A DNA stretch of 64,000 nt from Vermamoeba vermiformis (taxonomy: Eukaryota > Tubulinea > Echinamoebida). The stretch is taken from positions 372,001 to 436,000 of the forward strand of contig JBEWZL010000101.1 in the NCBI GenBank assembly GCA_045837725.1, given 5' to 3'. The notes beneath the pieces are model-generated. The model was not told the DNA's origin. It saw only the letters and a program-made list of their open reading frames with translations, and did not search any database. Position numbers and translations under genes: made by a program. Below, piece by piece: positions 34,726 through 47,400 of this stretch (position 1 is the stretch's first letter; each line of letters opens with the position of its first letter).

Positions 34726-37700
34726 ATGAAATTTGTAAGTACAAAGAACGGAGCTCAGATCGTTTGTTTCTAAAGCAAAATCTTTTCGATAATATCGACT
34801 TTTCTGTGTAGAAACACTCTGCTATTTTTATTAATTTTTTTCTACCAGTATTGCCTGGGGCAGAATCCATACGCGAGCTGTTACTTGATCCAGCTCAAAA
34901 ATATTTCAATATTATTGGACTGTGGATTAGAATTAGTATCATTACTTAACTTCGAGCCATATTTAACCGAGCCGAGCCATGTCAGCAAAAGTAATGGAGA
35001 GTCAACGGATCTTAAAAACGAAAAATCAGATGAAGGCTCCTCGTCAATTTTAACGAAGCACGGGCAGAATATATACATCAACGATACAAATCTAAAATTT
35101 CAAACGCCTCAATTTAATTTATTCGACATGGCTATGGTAGATCTTGTTCTCATCTCGAATGTTCATAGTCTCTTGGCTTTACCATTTTTAACCGAGCATT
35201 GCCCTGGATTTAAAGCTAAAATATATGCCACGGAACCAACTAAATACCTCGGCAGGTAAGCGTACAAAGTTCGAAAGCAAATCCGACTTACTCTTCGTTT
35301 TAGGCAACTTCTACTCGAGTTAGTTAGCTATATGAATACACTACAAACATTACCCGTTAAGCAAGCTCAATTTGATGTCCCGATTTGGCAGCGTATGGGA
35401 TTTCAAGAGTACGTACCATACATCGAATCCACTGGCGAAATTTATAATGGCTCTAGATCAATATGAACTTATTATAAGCTTTTTGTTATAGTTCGCTATC
35501 GGATCAATTGAAAAGTCAACTGCCTTATTTACTTCAATGGCAGAAATTGTACAGCGCCGCAGATGTAGAATCGTGCATCGCTAAAATTCAATCCGTCAAT
35601 TACTCGCAACAAATTGTAAGTGTATACCATATCCTATATTTATACATGGAGATTCTGTCACCTCTAAACCGGGCTTTCGGACCTGATAAATTTATTTATC
35701 GGATGTGCACCCCCTAACCCAAAATTATCGCTACAGTTTATATGACGCTAACAATCATTGTTGTAGAAGGTATTTGACTCGCTAGTGGTGTCTCCGATAA
35801 GTTCGGGTTATCTATTAGGTAGCGCTAATTGGATCATCAAAACTATGAACAAAAAAGTATGTCATACTTAACCTCATACATAACTAATGAGATTGAATAT
35901 TAAATAGATTACATATTTATCGGGGTCATCGATAAGTGGCAACAAGTAAGTATAAATTCATCTAAATTAATCTATGTCAAGATAAAAGAAATTCCGAGTT
36001 TAGAAACCCATTTAATAAGATTCTGTTGCTAGACATAGCACCTCCTTTGATATGGACAAGATTAACAACAGTAACTTGCTCATTGTCACGAATGGATCCA
36101 CGCAAAAAGGACTTAGTTTCGATTTTGCCTTGAACGATTTTTGCAATCAAGTCGGTATGTACCGCACACTACTCGTTCATAAATACCCTCTGCAAATATC
36201 GCATTTGCAAATTGAATAGAACTAATTATAGAATTTTCCTTATTTAGGTTTGACGGTCTCGAGTGGTGGCAATGTTTTAATTCCGTGCTTGGCCACGGCG
36301 CTGGTGTTCGATTTATTCGAAGTTTTGAACAGTTATTTGACCTCTATGAACATGACTAATGTGCCTATATACTTCATATCACCTGCGGCAGAATCTTTAT
36401 TAGCGTATTCGGATATCATCTCTGAATGGCTTAATAAGGCAAAGCAAGAGAAAGTTTATTTGCCTGAGCCTCCATTTTATCATAACGAACTCGTTAAAAA
36501 TGGCAGAATACGTCATTTCCCTAGTATAGTCGATTCCAAGTGAGTAGAATTGCACCTTAAATGCAACAAAATTAACTCCGAACAAATGTCTCCTCTTTTC
36601 AAGCACGTTTTTATCTTTATCAAATAAGAAATTGATATTAATTGTGCTATTTAATAGGTTTACAAGCTTTCAAGAGCCTTGCATAGTCCTTACTGGTCAT
36701 CCTTCGCTCAGATGTGGTGACGTTACACACTTGATCCAAACGTGGAAGAAAAATGACCGGAATGCTATTGTATTCATCGGTATGTTATTTATGAATACAA
36801 TTCGTATTATCATATCATAATGACCTCTCAATTCGAAGTTTATTCACTCAATTTACCCGATCTATTTTTAAACAGATCCGCACTATGATTGGCTCAAAGC
36901 TTTGGCGCCCTTCGAACCTATAAATATGAAGATATATAATTGCCCGCTAGATAGTCGTTTAACGTCCACAGTAAGCATTTATCAGCCTTTAAAGAACTCG
37001 TGCCAAGTGTCAAACAATTTCCTTTTTAGGAAATTCACACAGTGATTACAAAATCGAGCGCCGAACGAGTTCTTGTTGCAGATACTATTGCAACTGATGC
37101 TATACCCAAGCTGGAAGGCACCAAAGTGACAACTTTTCAACATCTGGACGTGGTATCTGTAGATCTGCATAGAAAGACGCAGGAGTGCTATATCAGTCAG
37201 GAGGTAAGCCAATACTATAATTATCTAGCTTGCGTAACGAGAAACAAATTTTAAGCGAATTCGGGATCGAGTTGCGTTAAGTAACGCCAAGATTTTCCGT
37301 AACGCTATTATTATCTACGGCCTTTATTGCTTTAAATAATGCGAGCACATACAAAATCTCTTGTTATTTAACTTGACGTGTACCGCTAAACTCAGATTTT
37401 TCTTAACGTTATTTATTTCCGTTAAAGCTCAAATTGCTAATTATTCCTACTTTGCGGTACAGCTTGCTAGTAAAATTAAAGCGATTAATGTTGGCCAACA
37501 AACAATCGCACCCGTATACGGAGTTCTGTCACAGAAGGATGGAAAGATGACTTTGGAAGCTCCCAAAAATAGCAGCGCATCCGGATCAGAAGTCCAGAGA
37601 AAACGAATGCTGTGGGGATCGCCAAAAGTGGAAGAATTCGTTCGGAAGATCGCTGAAGTAAGTATAATTTTGCGCACGAGATGAATTTATATAAATATGG

Positions 37701-37945
37701 ATATTTTAAGGTCTCAAAGCGAATTTTTCTTAATTTGCAAAATCTAACAAGAAATCTCCTTCAAATAGGCAGGCTTTGGGCGAGACATATCGCGCGTCAG
37801 GAGTAATAATGGTACTGAAGTTATAGAGGTCCCTGAGCTAAATGCTCGAATTTCCTTTTCCGCCTTTGAAACGAATGTTGATGTTGACGACCAGAAGATT
37901 CGCAAGCAATTAAGTAAGATTATTGTAGAACTATGCTACCATTGA
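34726..37945 (+). CDS. INTS9: Integrator complex subunit 9 (pseudo-nuclease partner of INTS11)
   Basis: INTS9 pairs with the INTS11 endonuclease in the Integrator complex, which cleaves snRNA and paused nascent transcripts. Thirteen exons (34726-34734, 34849-35255, 35304-35408, 35492-35615, 35767-35856, 35908-35945, 36033-36154, 36248-36539, 36658-36779, 36876-36970, 37030-37203, 37463-37657, 37769-37945) join in frame to 649 residues, close to the animal length. The first coding exon is nine bases (ATGAAATTT); splicing gives MKFYCLG as in animal INTS9. ISILLDCGLE, VDLVLISN, YATEPTKYLGR, PIYFISP, EKVYLPEPPF and VLTGHPSLRCGDV follow. As in the family, the metallo-beta-lactamase fold lacks the catalytic His/Asp set. 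Confidence 0.96.
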
Positions 37946-38730
37946 TTAAATCAATCTTGTCTAATCTATCAAATTAATAATTTTGCAAGATGACGAGATT
38001 TTTGTTCATCGAACGAAAGTCAGATCGTTGCTGCATTTTTTTTATTCGGCTTAAAGCTTCTTAGTTATACGTACAGATAATTATCTATCAGCCTAACAAC
38101 GCTGAGAGTAATAGTGAATTCCTCGTTCACGAAAATTAGCCGCGCTAAATTTGGAGGACTTCACAGTCGTGCGAAATCACGATTTAAAGTCATAAACTCA
38201 GTTTTGTGCGAGTATACCAGCGTTTTGAATCATCAATGGGCCGAAACATGTTCATCGATTTGATTAGGCTCCCTAATTCCTGCGCGCGAGAGGAATTCTT
38301 TTGCCTCGGCCCGAGATCTGGTCACCAGAATCACAACGCAGGATCTGAGATGAATAGAGTTGATTTCATTCAATGGCAATGTTTTGATATTATTCTGCCA
38401 GTGCAAAGATTCCTATTAAGGCTCGCAATCTCAATTCAGATTTAATTGAGAACTGCACGCGTTTTACAAGGCCGTTTTTCTAAATGCAATATACTGAATA
38501 CTACGCGTGCCTATTAGAATCATAATTCAATATTCTAGCTCGTTTCATATCTCAATACACATTTGTAGTGAGATCGGACTCGGAAATAACTCCGCAGACG
38601 CGAAATTAGCTATTTACAAGTATTTACTACTTCTATTATACATTAAAATACAAGGTGGAAGCGAATTCAATCGGAAAATCTCCGCCAAGTATCGGGATGC
38701 GATCTCTCGGTTTCGGCACTACTCGCATGC
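37946..38730. other. Intergenic, convergent spacer of 0.8 kb
   Basis: Between the INTS9 stop and the stop of the helix-turn-helix gene. A 79-residue open frame at 38206-38445 has no recognisable feature or splice partner. I see nothing else. Confidence 0.45.
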
Positions 38731-39470
38731 TTAGGAGAACATGTCATTAAGACTAAACGACTCCCAGCTATGGAAGTCCGTGGCATCCTCACTAGGAGTC
38801 ATGCCTACTATAGAATCATGAATAGAACCCTTAACAGTGCTGCCGTTTGCCTTCGTCCAACAATTGTAGTGCGGATTCGCTACAGCCGGGGACTGCGGAC
38901 AAGTGCTATTGTTTGTGCTTTCGTCCAACTCGTCGAGTGATTCTTCGCTACTGGCGTCAGATTTACCCTCCGATGACTGCTCTTGCTGGATTTGGTAAAC
39001 ATTTGGTATTTTCGACGGAGATGCGCTTTCACTGTCGGCTTTTCCTGCACTAACAAGTACGTTTGCCTTCAAATTCTCTTTATCGCAGTTCTTCTTAACC
39101 CAACTATGAAGATTGCGCTCCAGAGTCTTCCATCCGCGTTTTCTTTCTGCGCCCTTTAAGAACTGGCTCATCTTGGTTTGACTAGCAGACAATCAATCAG
39201 CGGAACTAAAATAATTCGTGCAATGCATGCTAATTACCTTATATTTACAGCTTCTGCTATTTGACGTTGCAAGACACCGCCACCGTTGATCAAATTTTTG
39301 AGGATTTGAACAAGCTCCGGATCAGGTATTCGACGGACTGGGTCACATGATTGAGCTTCTTTGTCATATACCACTTCTTTTTGTTGCATCTTGGGATAAT
39401 CCAATCGCGGTTCTGCTAATCGCTGGGCTTTTTGGTGCAAGTACTTCTTGACTTGAAGCTTCGCATCCAT
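38731..39470 (-). CDS. Helix-turn-helix protein, Cro/lambda-repressor-like motif
   Basis: Two exons (39470-39238, 39181-38731) give 227 residues. The intron falls inside the DNA-binding motif; splicing yields LQRQIAEAVN, then IS, then QTKMSQFLKG, a clear helix-turn-helix of the Cro/CI type. It is flanked by Lys/Arg-rich segments (RKRGWKTLERNLHSWVKK). The C-terminal half is Ser/Glu/Asp-rich and probably disordered. The end (HYNCWTKANG to FSLNDMFS) looks like a conserved short motif but is not one I know. A nuclear DNA-binding regulator is the likely role. No other catalytic domain is seen. Confidence 0.68.
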
Positions 39471-40125
39471 TTTCGTTGATTCTTATTCAAATAAATATGA
39501 GTAAATAATATCCTCTCGTGTTGTTCACTCGACGAGATTGCATAAAATGTTTGCAACAAAAACACAGCCGTAACACGCTGGCGGTGCCAAAAATAGACAT
39601 ATCCTAAATATGGCATTTTGAACTCCATTCCATATTCATCGTTTGCAAATGACTCCTACATCTATTAGCAACGGATGCGCGGTCTATGGCTGTATTTGAA
39701 CTCATTGTTAAACGTACCGACATTACGCGTCAAACTGAGCAGATCCATCCTAAATTTCTCGATATCATTCGTTTACTTTTCCAACGATGTCGCTTCGATT
39801 TTGCGCTTGTTGCTCGAGGAATGTATACTTAGAATCGCATCCGTTCTTTGAATACTTCGTATAATTAACTCACACGAGATTTCGGGTTACAGATCCCGAG
39901 ACGGGTGTTGTCAATTTGGTGCATAGATACTCGGTCATTTGATCCATATTTTACTTCATACGACCACAGATCGCACGAGGATAACAATGGCAAAAGGTTG
40001 TTTAGCCAAGAAACCTTCATTTTTTCATCTGATAATCCCATCCCTTCGAATTCTTCGACAGTAATATCGCTCAAGTGCAATTTATTTTGCCAAACGATCC
40101 TATCAAACAAGTATTATACCATTGC
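39471..40125. other. Spacer upstream of the HTH gene with a SAM-like frame
   Basis: Contains a frame on the minus strand (39865 to about 40100: HLSDITVEEFEGMGLSDEKM) that looks coding and faintly SAM-like. It begins at an acceptor-like TTTGATAG. A GTAAGC donor sits just inside the last NDRG codons, but the intron implied would be only about 30 nt. It may be an alternative C-terminal exon of NDRG, or chance. Confidence 0.3.
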
Positions 40126-42297
40126 TTACTCCTTTTTGATAATATTAGGACTGGATGACGTTAACACATGATGATCTGAGAACTTAAATCCAAGGCCGAT
40201 CAAGTAAAGTCGAATGGGTTCTATCATTGCCTCCGTAAACTCCTCCGTCGTAAGTACACCACCATTATCGATCTAAAATCAATCAAAAGATTCACTGTTA
40301 GTATTTCGGAATTTGACCGACAACGAAAATACCATGCGATGATAAAATTTATTCATGGTAAATTCATATGTGCCATTCGGAAACCGTTCGAATATGTTAT
40401 ATATAAATTCACTTACTGCTATAATTGAGTTATTATTGCTCTTCGGCAGCTTAGAATACGTGTACAACGTTTCGTCGGCAGCCCATCCGGATGATTTGCC
40501 ATAAAATAACAAAACTCCACACTTTAAGTCTTCTAACTTCGCAGAAATATCTTCGCGCCTAGCAAAATTACTCAAAATTAAATTACATCCGTTATTAAAA
40601 TAGAAAGCGAATCTTTTCATCTTGCATAAAATTGTCCGGTGCGGCAAAAACAATAAACTATGCTTGCTGCACACCGGAGAAATGTGCAGTGCGTCTATAG
40701 TCGATAGATCATATTGATAATTCATAGTTGAAGCTACAATTGCATTTTTGAAGCTTAAGATTTTCAGCGGCGGAATAAAGAAATTCCCCGCGATCTGTTG
40801 TTTGTCACTTACGTCATAAATGCGTCCATAAATTTGCTGACATTCGCTGCGTTCATCCGCTCCAATGCACCTTCCGTGGCGTCTGTAAGCTCCTTGTTCT
40901 TCGCAAGGGTTTTCTAAAAAAGGGTGGTTTCCTGATTAGGCAAATACGACAGCAACGCGGATCTGGTTTCTGCACTTACAGAGCCATAATATCTGCTTAG
41001 TAATTGACCTTTTGCCCAATCTGACATTCCAAAAACTTTGAGCGCCGCGCTAATAGCCTAAAATAGCAAACCGTTAGTACGGTCACGTCAGCTAGATCGC
41101 AGTATTATGCTTGATTTTTGCAAGATACTGCGCGTAGTAATATTTTTTACAGCTAATGATATAAATAATAAGTGTTGCTTAAGTATTCACGGTTCACTGA
41201 AAACCATCGGATGTGTCAAAGGTTTCGTACCTTGAAATACGACCATTCGATCCAGCCCATCTTCCTCACTGCCGGACTGAGCAGTATAAGACCTTTGACT
41301 ACGGCAGGGTACTTCGCCTAAGAAATCCGACGAATTAATCAAAGAAAATCTCGAAGCAGTTTATGGGGTTGTGAGCCATCCCCAAATTCCGTGCATTGAT
41401 TTACATTGAGGCATATTATTAATCCGCCTTACCGCGTAATGAATAAGCACCGTAGCACCAACTCCGACGCCGAAACCAATAAACTTCTGGATCCTGCAGG
41501 TTTAATGTCAGTCTCGGTTTACAGCAATCTCAAATCGTATCTTGGGCTATTTTTGCCTTGGTATACTTACTCGAAGTGATTTACAACCTCTTGCAACTGA
41601 TCCGCGAGCTCTTCTAGCTTTGGATATGCATCGTTTGCGCCCATTCTAAATTTGAGCAGTTAGATCTTGCGGAACAAAAAATGAATAACATTGCAATTTT
41701 ACGCACTCGGTGGCACCGGTTTCTTGTCCAGGAGCGTCAATATTATACACGCAAAAGCCTCCCATCATATCCTCAGCAAAGTGGTGCTTGATGAATGAAT
41801 TGAAACATGCTCGATCTGGAAATTGTATAATGTCAGAAGAATTCTCAAGTTATACCGAATCTTGGTCACAAGATACAAAATTAATTTATATTGATTCAAT
41901 AGTAAATTATCTCGGATATTTAAACAAACACAAGACGTAACCGGAGAACAGTCCGGCTGATCCACACTCTCGCCGAGAGCACAAGCAACAAGAAACAAAT
42001 CACGCAACCACAGTTTTATACTTACTATTTAAACCAATGTCATGATAAGTTATCATCGCCGGGCGATTAGGCTTGCCGACTATCGAGACTTTAATGTTGC
42101 CGTGCTTCGTGACAACCATTTCTTGCTGTGAATTGGTACGTGAGTAAAAATATCGTTATAATATTTATTATATTATTCTTAGTCGTTATTGTTTGGTTTC
42201 ATACGCGAGATTAATTTTTGAAATATTTTTCAAATAATATTTAAAATTTGCGTGGATCGTGTACCTTGCGCGGACTCTGCGGTGGCTGGACTTCCAT
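40126..42297 (-). CDS. NDRG: NDRG family protein (alpha/beta-hydrolase fold, non-catalytic)
   Basis: Ten exons (42297-42265, 42125-42026, 41815-41707, 41645-41571, 41493-41433, 41317-41231, 41057-40980, 40913-40813, 40558-40417, 40272-40126) join in frame to 310 residues. Landmarks match NDRG proteins: TKHGNIKVSIVG, ITYHDIGLN, NIDAPGQETGA, PKLEELADQLQEV, QKFIGFGVGVGA (the nucleophile-elbow position, no catalytic Ser), LILLSPAVRKMGWIEW, LKCGVLLFYG and IDNGGVLTTEEF. NDRG proteins act in stress, differentiation and vesicle pathways without known enzyme activity. The first exon (MEVQPPQSPRK) is predicted from a weak GTACAC donor; the alternative start is the ATG at 42119. Confidence 0.93.
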
Positions 42298-42862
42298 TTT
42301 ACAATATTAACAAATAAATAAATAAATATAAACAATATTAACAATAACGAGTTGTTGTTGCTCGTTGAAATATACAAATTATTTAACACCCGTCTTTTCG
42401 TCTGTATTTCTTCGATAAATCAACTCTCGTTCGAATTTCCACCACTAATCGATTCAATTACGCTAGGCGACAATACGCAAAGCCTCCTGTAGGGCCACAC
42501 ACGCTGTGCTTTCGCTCATCGACTAATCTCGATCTCGTGCCAACCATCTGCTCCAAAGGAGCTAAGATGAAGGTCTCTGGCATACCTCAACTTTAGTACT
42601 GTTGTTGCGCGAACAGAAACGTTGTTAACAACTTTAGGACCGAAATACAAGCCGAGGTGACGCTCAAAAAAAAAGCGCGGGCAACGAGCGAAATAATTTT
42701 GTTTTGAATTAACGGCGTACACGAGCACAATAAAAGGAAGAATATAATATTCTAGGTAAGTGTATTACATATTTATGAGTACAAACATAAACGAGAAAAA
42801 AATTGCGGTGATGGGATTCAAGGATCAATAAAATATTAATAGACTGCATTCTTTTAGGCAAA
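42298..42862. other. Divergent promoter region, NDRG / ANP32
   Basis: About 565 bp between two divergent genes. It includes the GC-richer stretch 42470-42700. No credible extra gene; the frames here overlap in opposite directions. Confidence 0.5.
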
Positions 42863-44282
42863 ATGTCGAAGCCAAGTATCAAAGAATTTATACAGAAGAA
42901 GATTAAAGAATATAACAATAGCCCAGCCTCAATTGAGCAGCTAATCTTGGACAATATGTGCAAAGGAGGCGAAATAGAAGGCTTGACCGACGCGTTTACA
43001 GACTTGGAAATATTGTCGATGAATAATATTGGTCTAAACTCTTTGGCTGGCTTACCTAAGCTTCCAAAACTTCGCAGGGTAAATCGAGATTACCGATCAA
43101 TTTTTTTCTTTTCAACGCCGCCCTAACTACAGCTTGCTCACATATTTTAAGCATGTTTTATCGTGCCATTCTAATTTTGAAACTTTTACTAACAAAAATT
43201 ATATGATTGTGGTCTGAAGGCTTGCTGCTGGGCGTAAACTAAATGAAAGCAAATTTCCTTCGTTCAAAAAATCTCGTTTTAGCCAGGGCGCGTACGCAGA
43301 ACCTAACTAACGCTTATTCTCGATACAGCTTGAAGCTACCGACAACAGAATCTCATCAGGCTTAGAGAGCTTAGGAAAGGCGAACCTCAAAAACTTAACC
43401 ACGCTAAAATTGAGCGGCAACAAAATCAAGAATTTCAGCGACCTCCAACCACTGGTAAATTTTGACCGTCAAAAATTTTGCTCTGAAATTTGACACTCAA
43501 ATTTTCGTGCTTCGTACACGAGTATCATTTTGCGCTACTAGGTCTTATTTGGTATCGCGTGCGTTGTCACTCGTGGTAGTTGTGCGTTTGCTTGCTTGAT
43601 CCAGATCTAACCCGATCTTTTTTTAGTCCTTCCTCAAGAGCTTAGAAGTCCTAGACTTGTTTGGATGCGAAGTCACAAAAGAAAAAGATTATGCCAAGAA
43701 GGTCTTCGAGCTGATCCCGACTTTGAAGGTGCTCGACGGCTACAACCAGTAAGTCGCGGATGTGCTGATCTGGCGCGTGCTCTGTTCACTCACTAATACT
43801 TCTATAGGAAAGGTGAAGAGGTCGACGAGGACGAAGAAGACGACGAAGAAGATGAAGAGGATGAGGAAGAAGAGGAAGGTGATGATGAAGAAGAAGAGGG
43901 TGACGAAGGTGACGAAGGAGAAGGTAAGTTCAAGATCCGCTTTTTCATTTACATTATTGAATCAATCTTTAACGATTGTATGAGTCGCTTTACGGTCCCT
44001 GGGTCTAATATTCTATGCATAGGTGATGATGACGAAGGCGAAGGTGAAGAAGAGAGTGACGACCAAGAGAACGAAAACGAAAATGAAAATGACGCTGAGA
44101 ACGGCGACTCCGAAGAAGGAGACGACGATGAAGAGCCTGAAGATGAAGGCGAGGATGACGAAGAGGAAGGTGATGAGCCTGAAGATGAGCCGGAACAGAC
44201 AAGTACATCCAACAAAAAACGGAAAGCTAGCGAAGCTGAGTTATCCGAGGATAGCGGGAGAGCTCTCAAAAAGAAAAAATAA
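42863..44282 (+). CDS. ANP32: ANP32-like acidic leucine-rich nuclear phosphoprotein
   Basis: Histone chaperone and phosphatase-inhibitor family. Five exons (42863-43078, 43329-43454, 43627-43748, 43808-43923, 44023-44282) give about 279 residues. The N-terminal half is an LRR domain with the ANP32 cap (LEILSMNNIGLNSLAGLPKL, LEATDNRISSGLESL, TLKLSGNKIKNF, SLEVLDLFGCEVTKE, then LIPTLKVLDGYNQ). The C-terminal half is an almost pure Glu/Asp tail of about 110 residues, ending with a basic nuclear-localisation-like motif (NKKRKASEAEL, ALKKKK). The length and architecture are normal for ANP32. Confidence 0.96.
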
Positions 44283-44447
44283 TATATGTATAGTCGCCGT
44301 ATAAATACTTTTGTAATTAGCTCGAATCACGGTCGCGTTTGGATGCGGGTTTAAAATCCTCAATTTATTTAAGTTTTAAAACGACACTAAGCTATGAATA
44401 CGTATTCCAAACTGCAAATACAATAAAGTGCGCGCTTCGAACTGATC

Positions 44448-47400
44448 TTATAAGCCTGGCGTAGAGTAGTCTTCGTCACTTGACGAATCCGAGTTCGCGT
44501 AGAAGTCAAGCTCGACATTAGGCGGCTGCAACCATTGGCCTTGCTTTTCAAGAATTGTTCGGAATTCATGGTACAAGTCATCGCAGTCTTATGCATTCGA
44601 TTAGTTCTACGTTTGGCTAATAATTATGTCAAGATCCAGAATAACTTACTCCTTCGGACTAGTTGCTCTTGTTCCCAAGTATGGCGAGGGTCTCCCTTCC
44701 ATTTAACATGCAGGAAAGGCTCCGATTCATACTGGGGTCTAATTAGAACTATTAAATTTTCAATTTGTACGTACTTCAGCGTTTCGCTCAACAAATCTTT
44801 CAATCTCCCATTCCTCTCCGTCGCTACTTTCTTCTTTTGCGCTAGGTTCATTTTCGATGTCCATTGGCTCAGGAACTTCATCTAGCAAACTGTCCATAGC
44901 TTCAAATTTACGTTTCAAAATTGAATTGCCTGTTTCTTCCGGCATTTCCACGACTACTTCCGTAATTGGCACTGGTACCCTAAAATCGAAAATATCGGCT
45001 GCATCCGGTTTTTTCTCGACCTGACAAAAAAAAATTGTTAAAATTATTAAGTATAAAGACGTGTTAATAAGAACTTACGCTTAAAAATGACGTAATTCCG
45101 GGTCCATGAGATTCGTAAACCTCATCGCGAAGAAAGCCACGAATAACCATTTCGATCAACAAATCGTTGTGATAACTTCGGGGCAACTTTCTTCCGTACT
45201 TCTCTTTGATTTTTCGCTTCATTTTATGAAGCTCCTTCTTCAGCTTTTCTTTATTCGCTAATTTGTCTTCCCAATCGAATTTGTTGTTGCGCAATGCATC
45301 TGATACGTTCGCTAATGACGCTTTCACGTTCGCTTGATTGAGACTCCATACTGTATATAAGATTAATATAAGATATTAGAAGGCTTTAAAATAGTATGTG
45401 TACTTACTCCAAGAACAGATGTATTTTGCGTAGTCAGAATAATCGACGTATTCAAGTCTAATTTCTGAACTGCCTGGCCGAAGACAAACGTCGCACATAT
45501 TTTGGCAAGGTTCAATTTTGGGTTGTCCGATTAAAATCTATATCGTTATATTAGTCCTAAGTTATAGGTAATGGTTGTTCGAGAGTTACTTACGCTGATT
45601 TGCACATGACGGCAAAGATAATTGTTTCGGCAATAACGCAAAATGTTTCGGACTTCTTTCTCAGAATTTCCTTTGCCCGCTTTTACTTTTTGTATCACCT
45701 TCTTGTGGTTGTAATGGTAATACATAAGGCACTCACTCGGCAGTCCGTCGCGACCCGCTCTAAAAGTAAATGTCAAAAGTGTCAAAAAAGACAGTTTAGA
45801 GCACTTAGGGTGCACGGCATCAAAAAAAGGAATAAAAAATCCGTGAGTGTCAAAGTGTCAAAAAGTGTCACACTTTTGTTACGTACCTTCCTATTTGCTG
45901 ATAATAAGAAGCGGCAGAATCGGCCATTGTCCAGTGCACCACGTAGCGGACATTTGGCTTGTCGATGCCCATTCCAAATGCTGTCGTCGCAATCATGCAT
46001 TTCACTTCACCGCTGTTCCATTTTTCCAATGTCGCTGCGTTCTCTGATGCAGTTCGTGATGACTTTTTTGATGAACTCGCGCCATAATATTTGTCGATAT
46101 TTTGAACTCCCATCTGAGAAAAAACGTTAGAATATTTAATAAATAACTTACTGAGGGCTTACCTCGACTAATTTTTTATGCAAGTTGTCGCACTTATTTC
46201 TTGAAGTGCAATAAATTATGCCGTAATCGTTCTTATATTTGTTAATTAACTTGATTATGTCGCCATAGACCATTTCGTCTTTTGACTGGTTCGCGCTTTG
46301 CGCCTTGTGTGGCGCAATCGCTTGTCGCACCATAATACTAAAAAAGGTTATGTCAGTAATCCCCGCTCGATGACTGCGTCAAGTGTCAAAGTGTCAAAAT
46401 GTCATTAAATAGTGAATGTTAACTTACAGTAAATTGGGTCGTGAGAGGTCACCAATTATGACCTTTGGAGCCAAGTTCAGGTCTTTCGTCAAAGTTTGCA
46501 AGTGTGCGGGAGTCATGCAGGCTGACAACCTTAAGTGTTATTGACACGTGTCATTTGATAATTATTAATTACACGTACCTGATGCGAGGGTGTAAGGCAA
46601 TGACGGAAACGACTTTGTTATTTCGGCCAGAGTGTTGTAATGTTCAGGCCTAAAGTCGCTCCACTCATTAAGCACATAAGCCTCATCGAATATAATTCTA
46701 TAAATATAATATCACGTTAGTATTAATGTTTTAAATATTAAGAAGGAACGACATTACCTGTTCACTTTAGTAATTTGCATCAATTTGCGTAGCTTCTTTT
46801 TGTCGATCCAACTACTCAATTTCTCAGCTGTAATGTAAATGAACTTGATTTCTTTCGCTGCGCCAGAAGGATTTTTCAGCCGTGCGAAAAGGTCGTCATC
46901 TTGAATGTCGAACTTGCCTGGTGATTTTTGGCCTTCACCAGTCACTGCCACTGCCTCGTAATTTGTATTTTTAAAGTACTATTATTCAAAACATTATTTA
47001 ATTACTAATATTTTTACTATTTTAGCGATAATTTTACCTTGTTGATGCGGCTCAGTTGGTCGCTAATCAGGGCGATTAGCGGTTCGACAACAATGGCCAA
47101 ACCTTCAGTGACTAATACAGGTGCCTAGTATAATATCTTAACAATTGGAAGTTAATAAAATATCGTAGAACGTTACCCAATAGCAATAACTTTTGCCGTT
47201 GCCAGTCGGCAGGATCAGGACAATGGACTCGCCCTTTCGCGCTAAAGAGACCGCAGTTTCATGGTATGGTCTCAATTGATTCAATCCAAAGACTTGTTTA
47301 TATATGCGTGTCGCTATGGTAGCGCTGCCCTAAAAAGTTGAAATGTTAGCAGATCTGGTACGAGTGAAGTAAAACTTTTAATTAACCTACAAAATTATCG

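Noticed and set aside
38206-38445. 79-codon frame between INTS9 and the HTH gene
   Set aside because: No motif or splice link; length is within chance for this composition.
43949-44269. Ser/Pro-rich and Arg/His-rich open frames opposite the acidic tail of ANP32
   Set aside because: They are antisense shadows of Glu/Asp codon runs, with no start context or motif.
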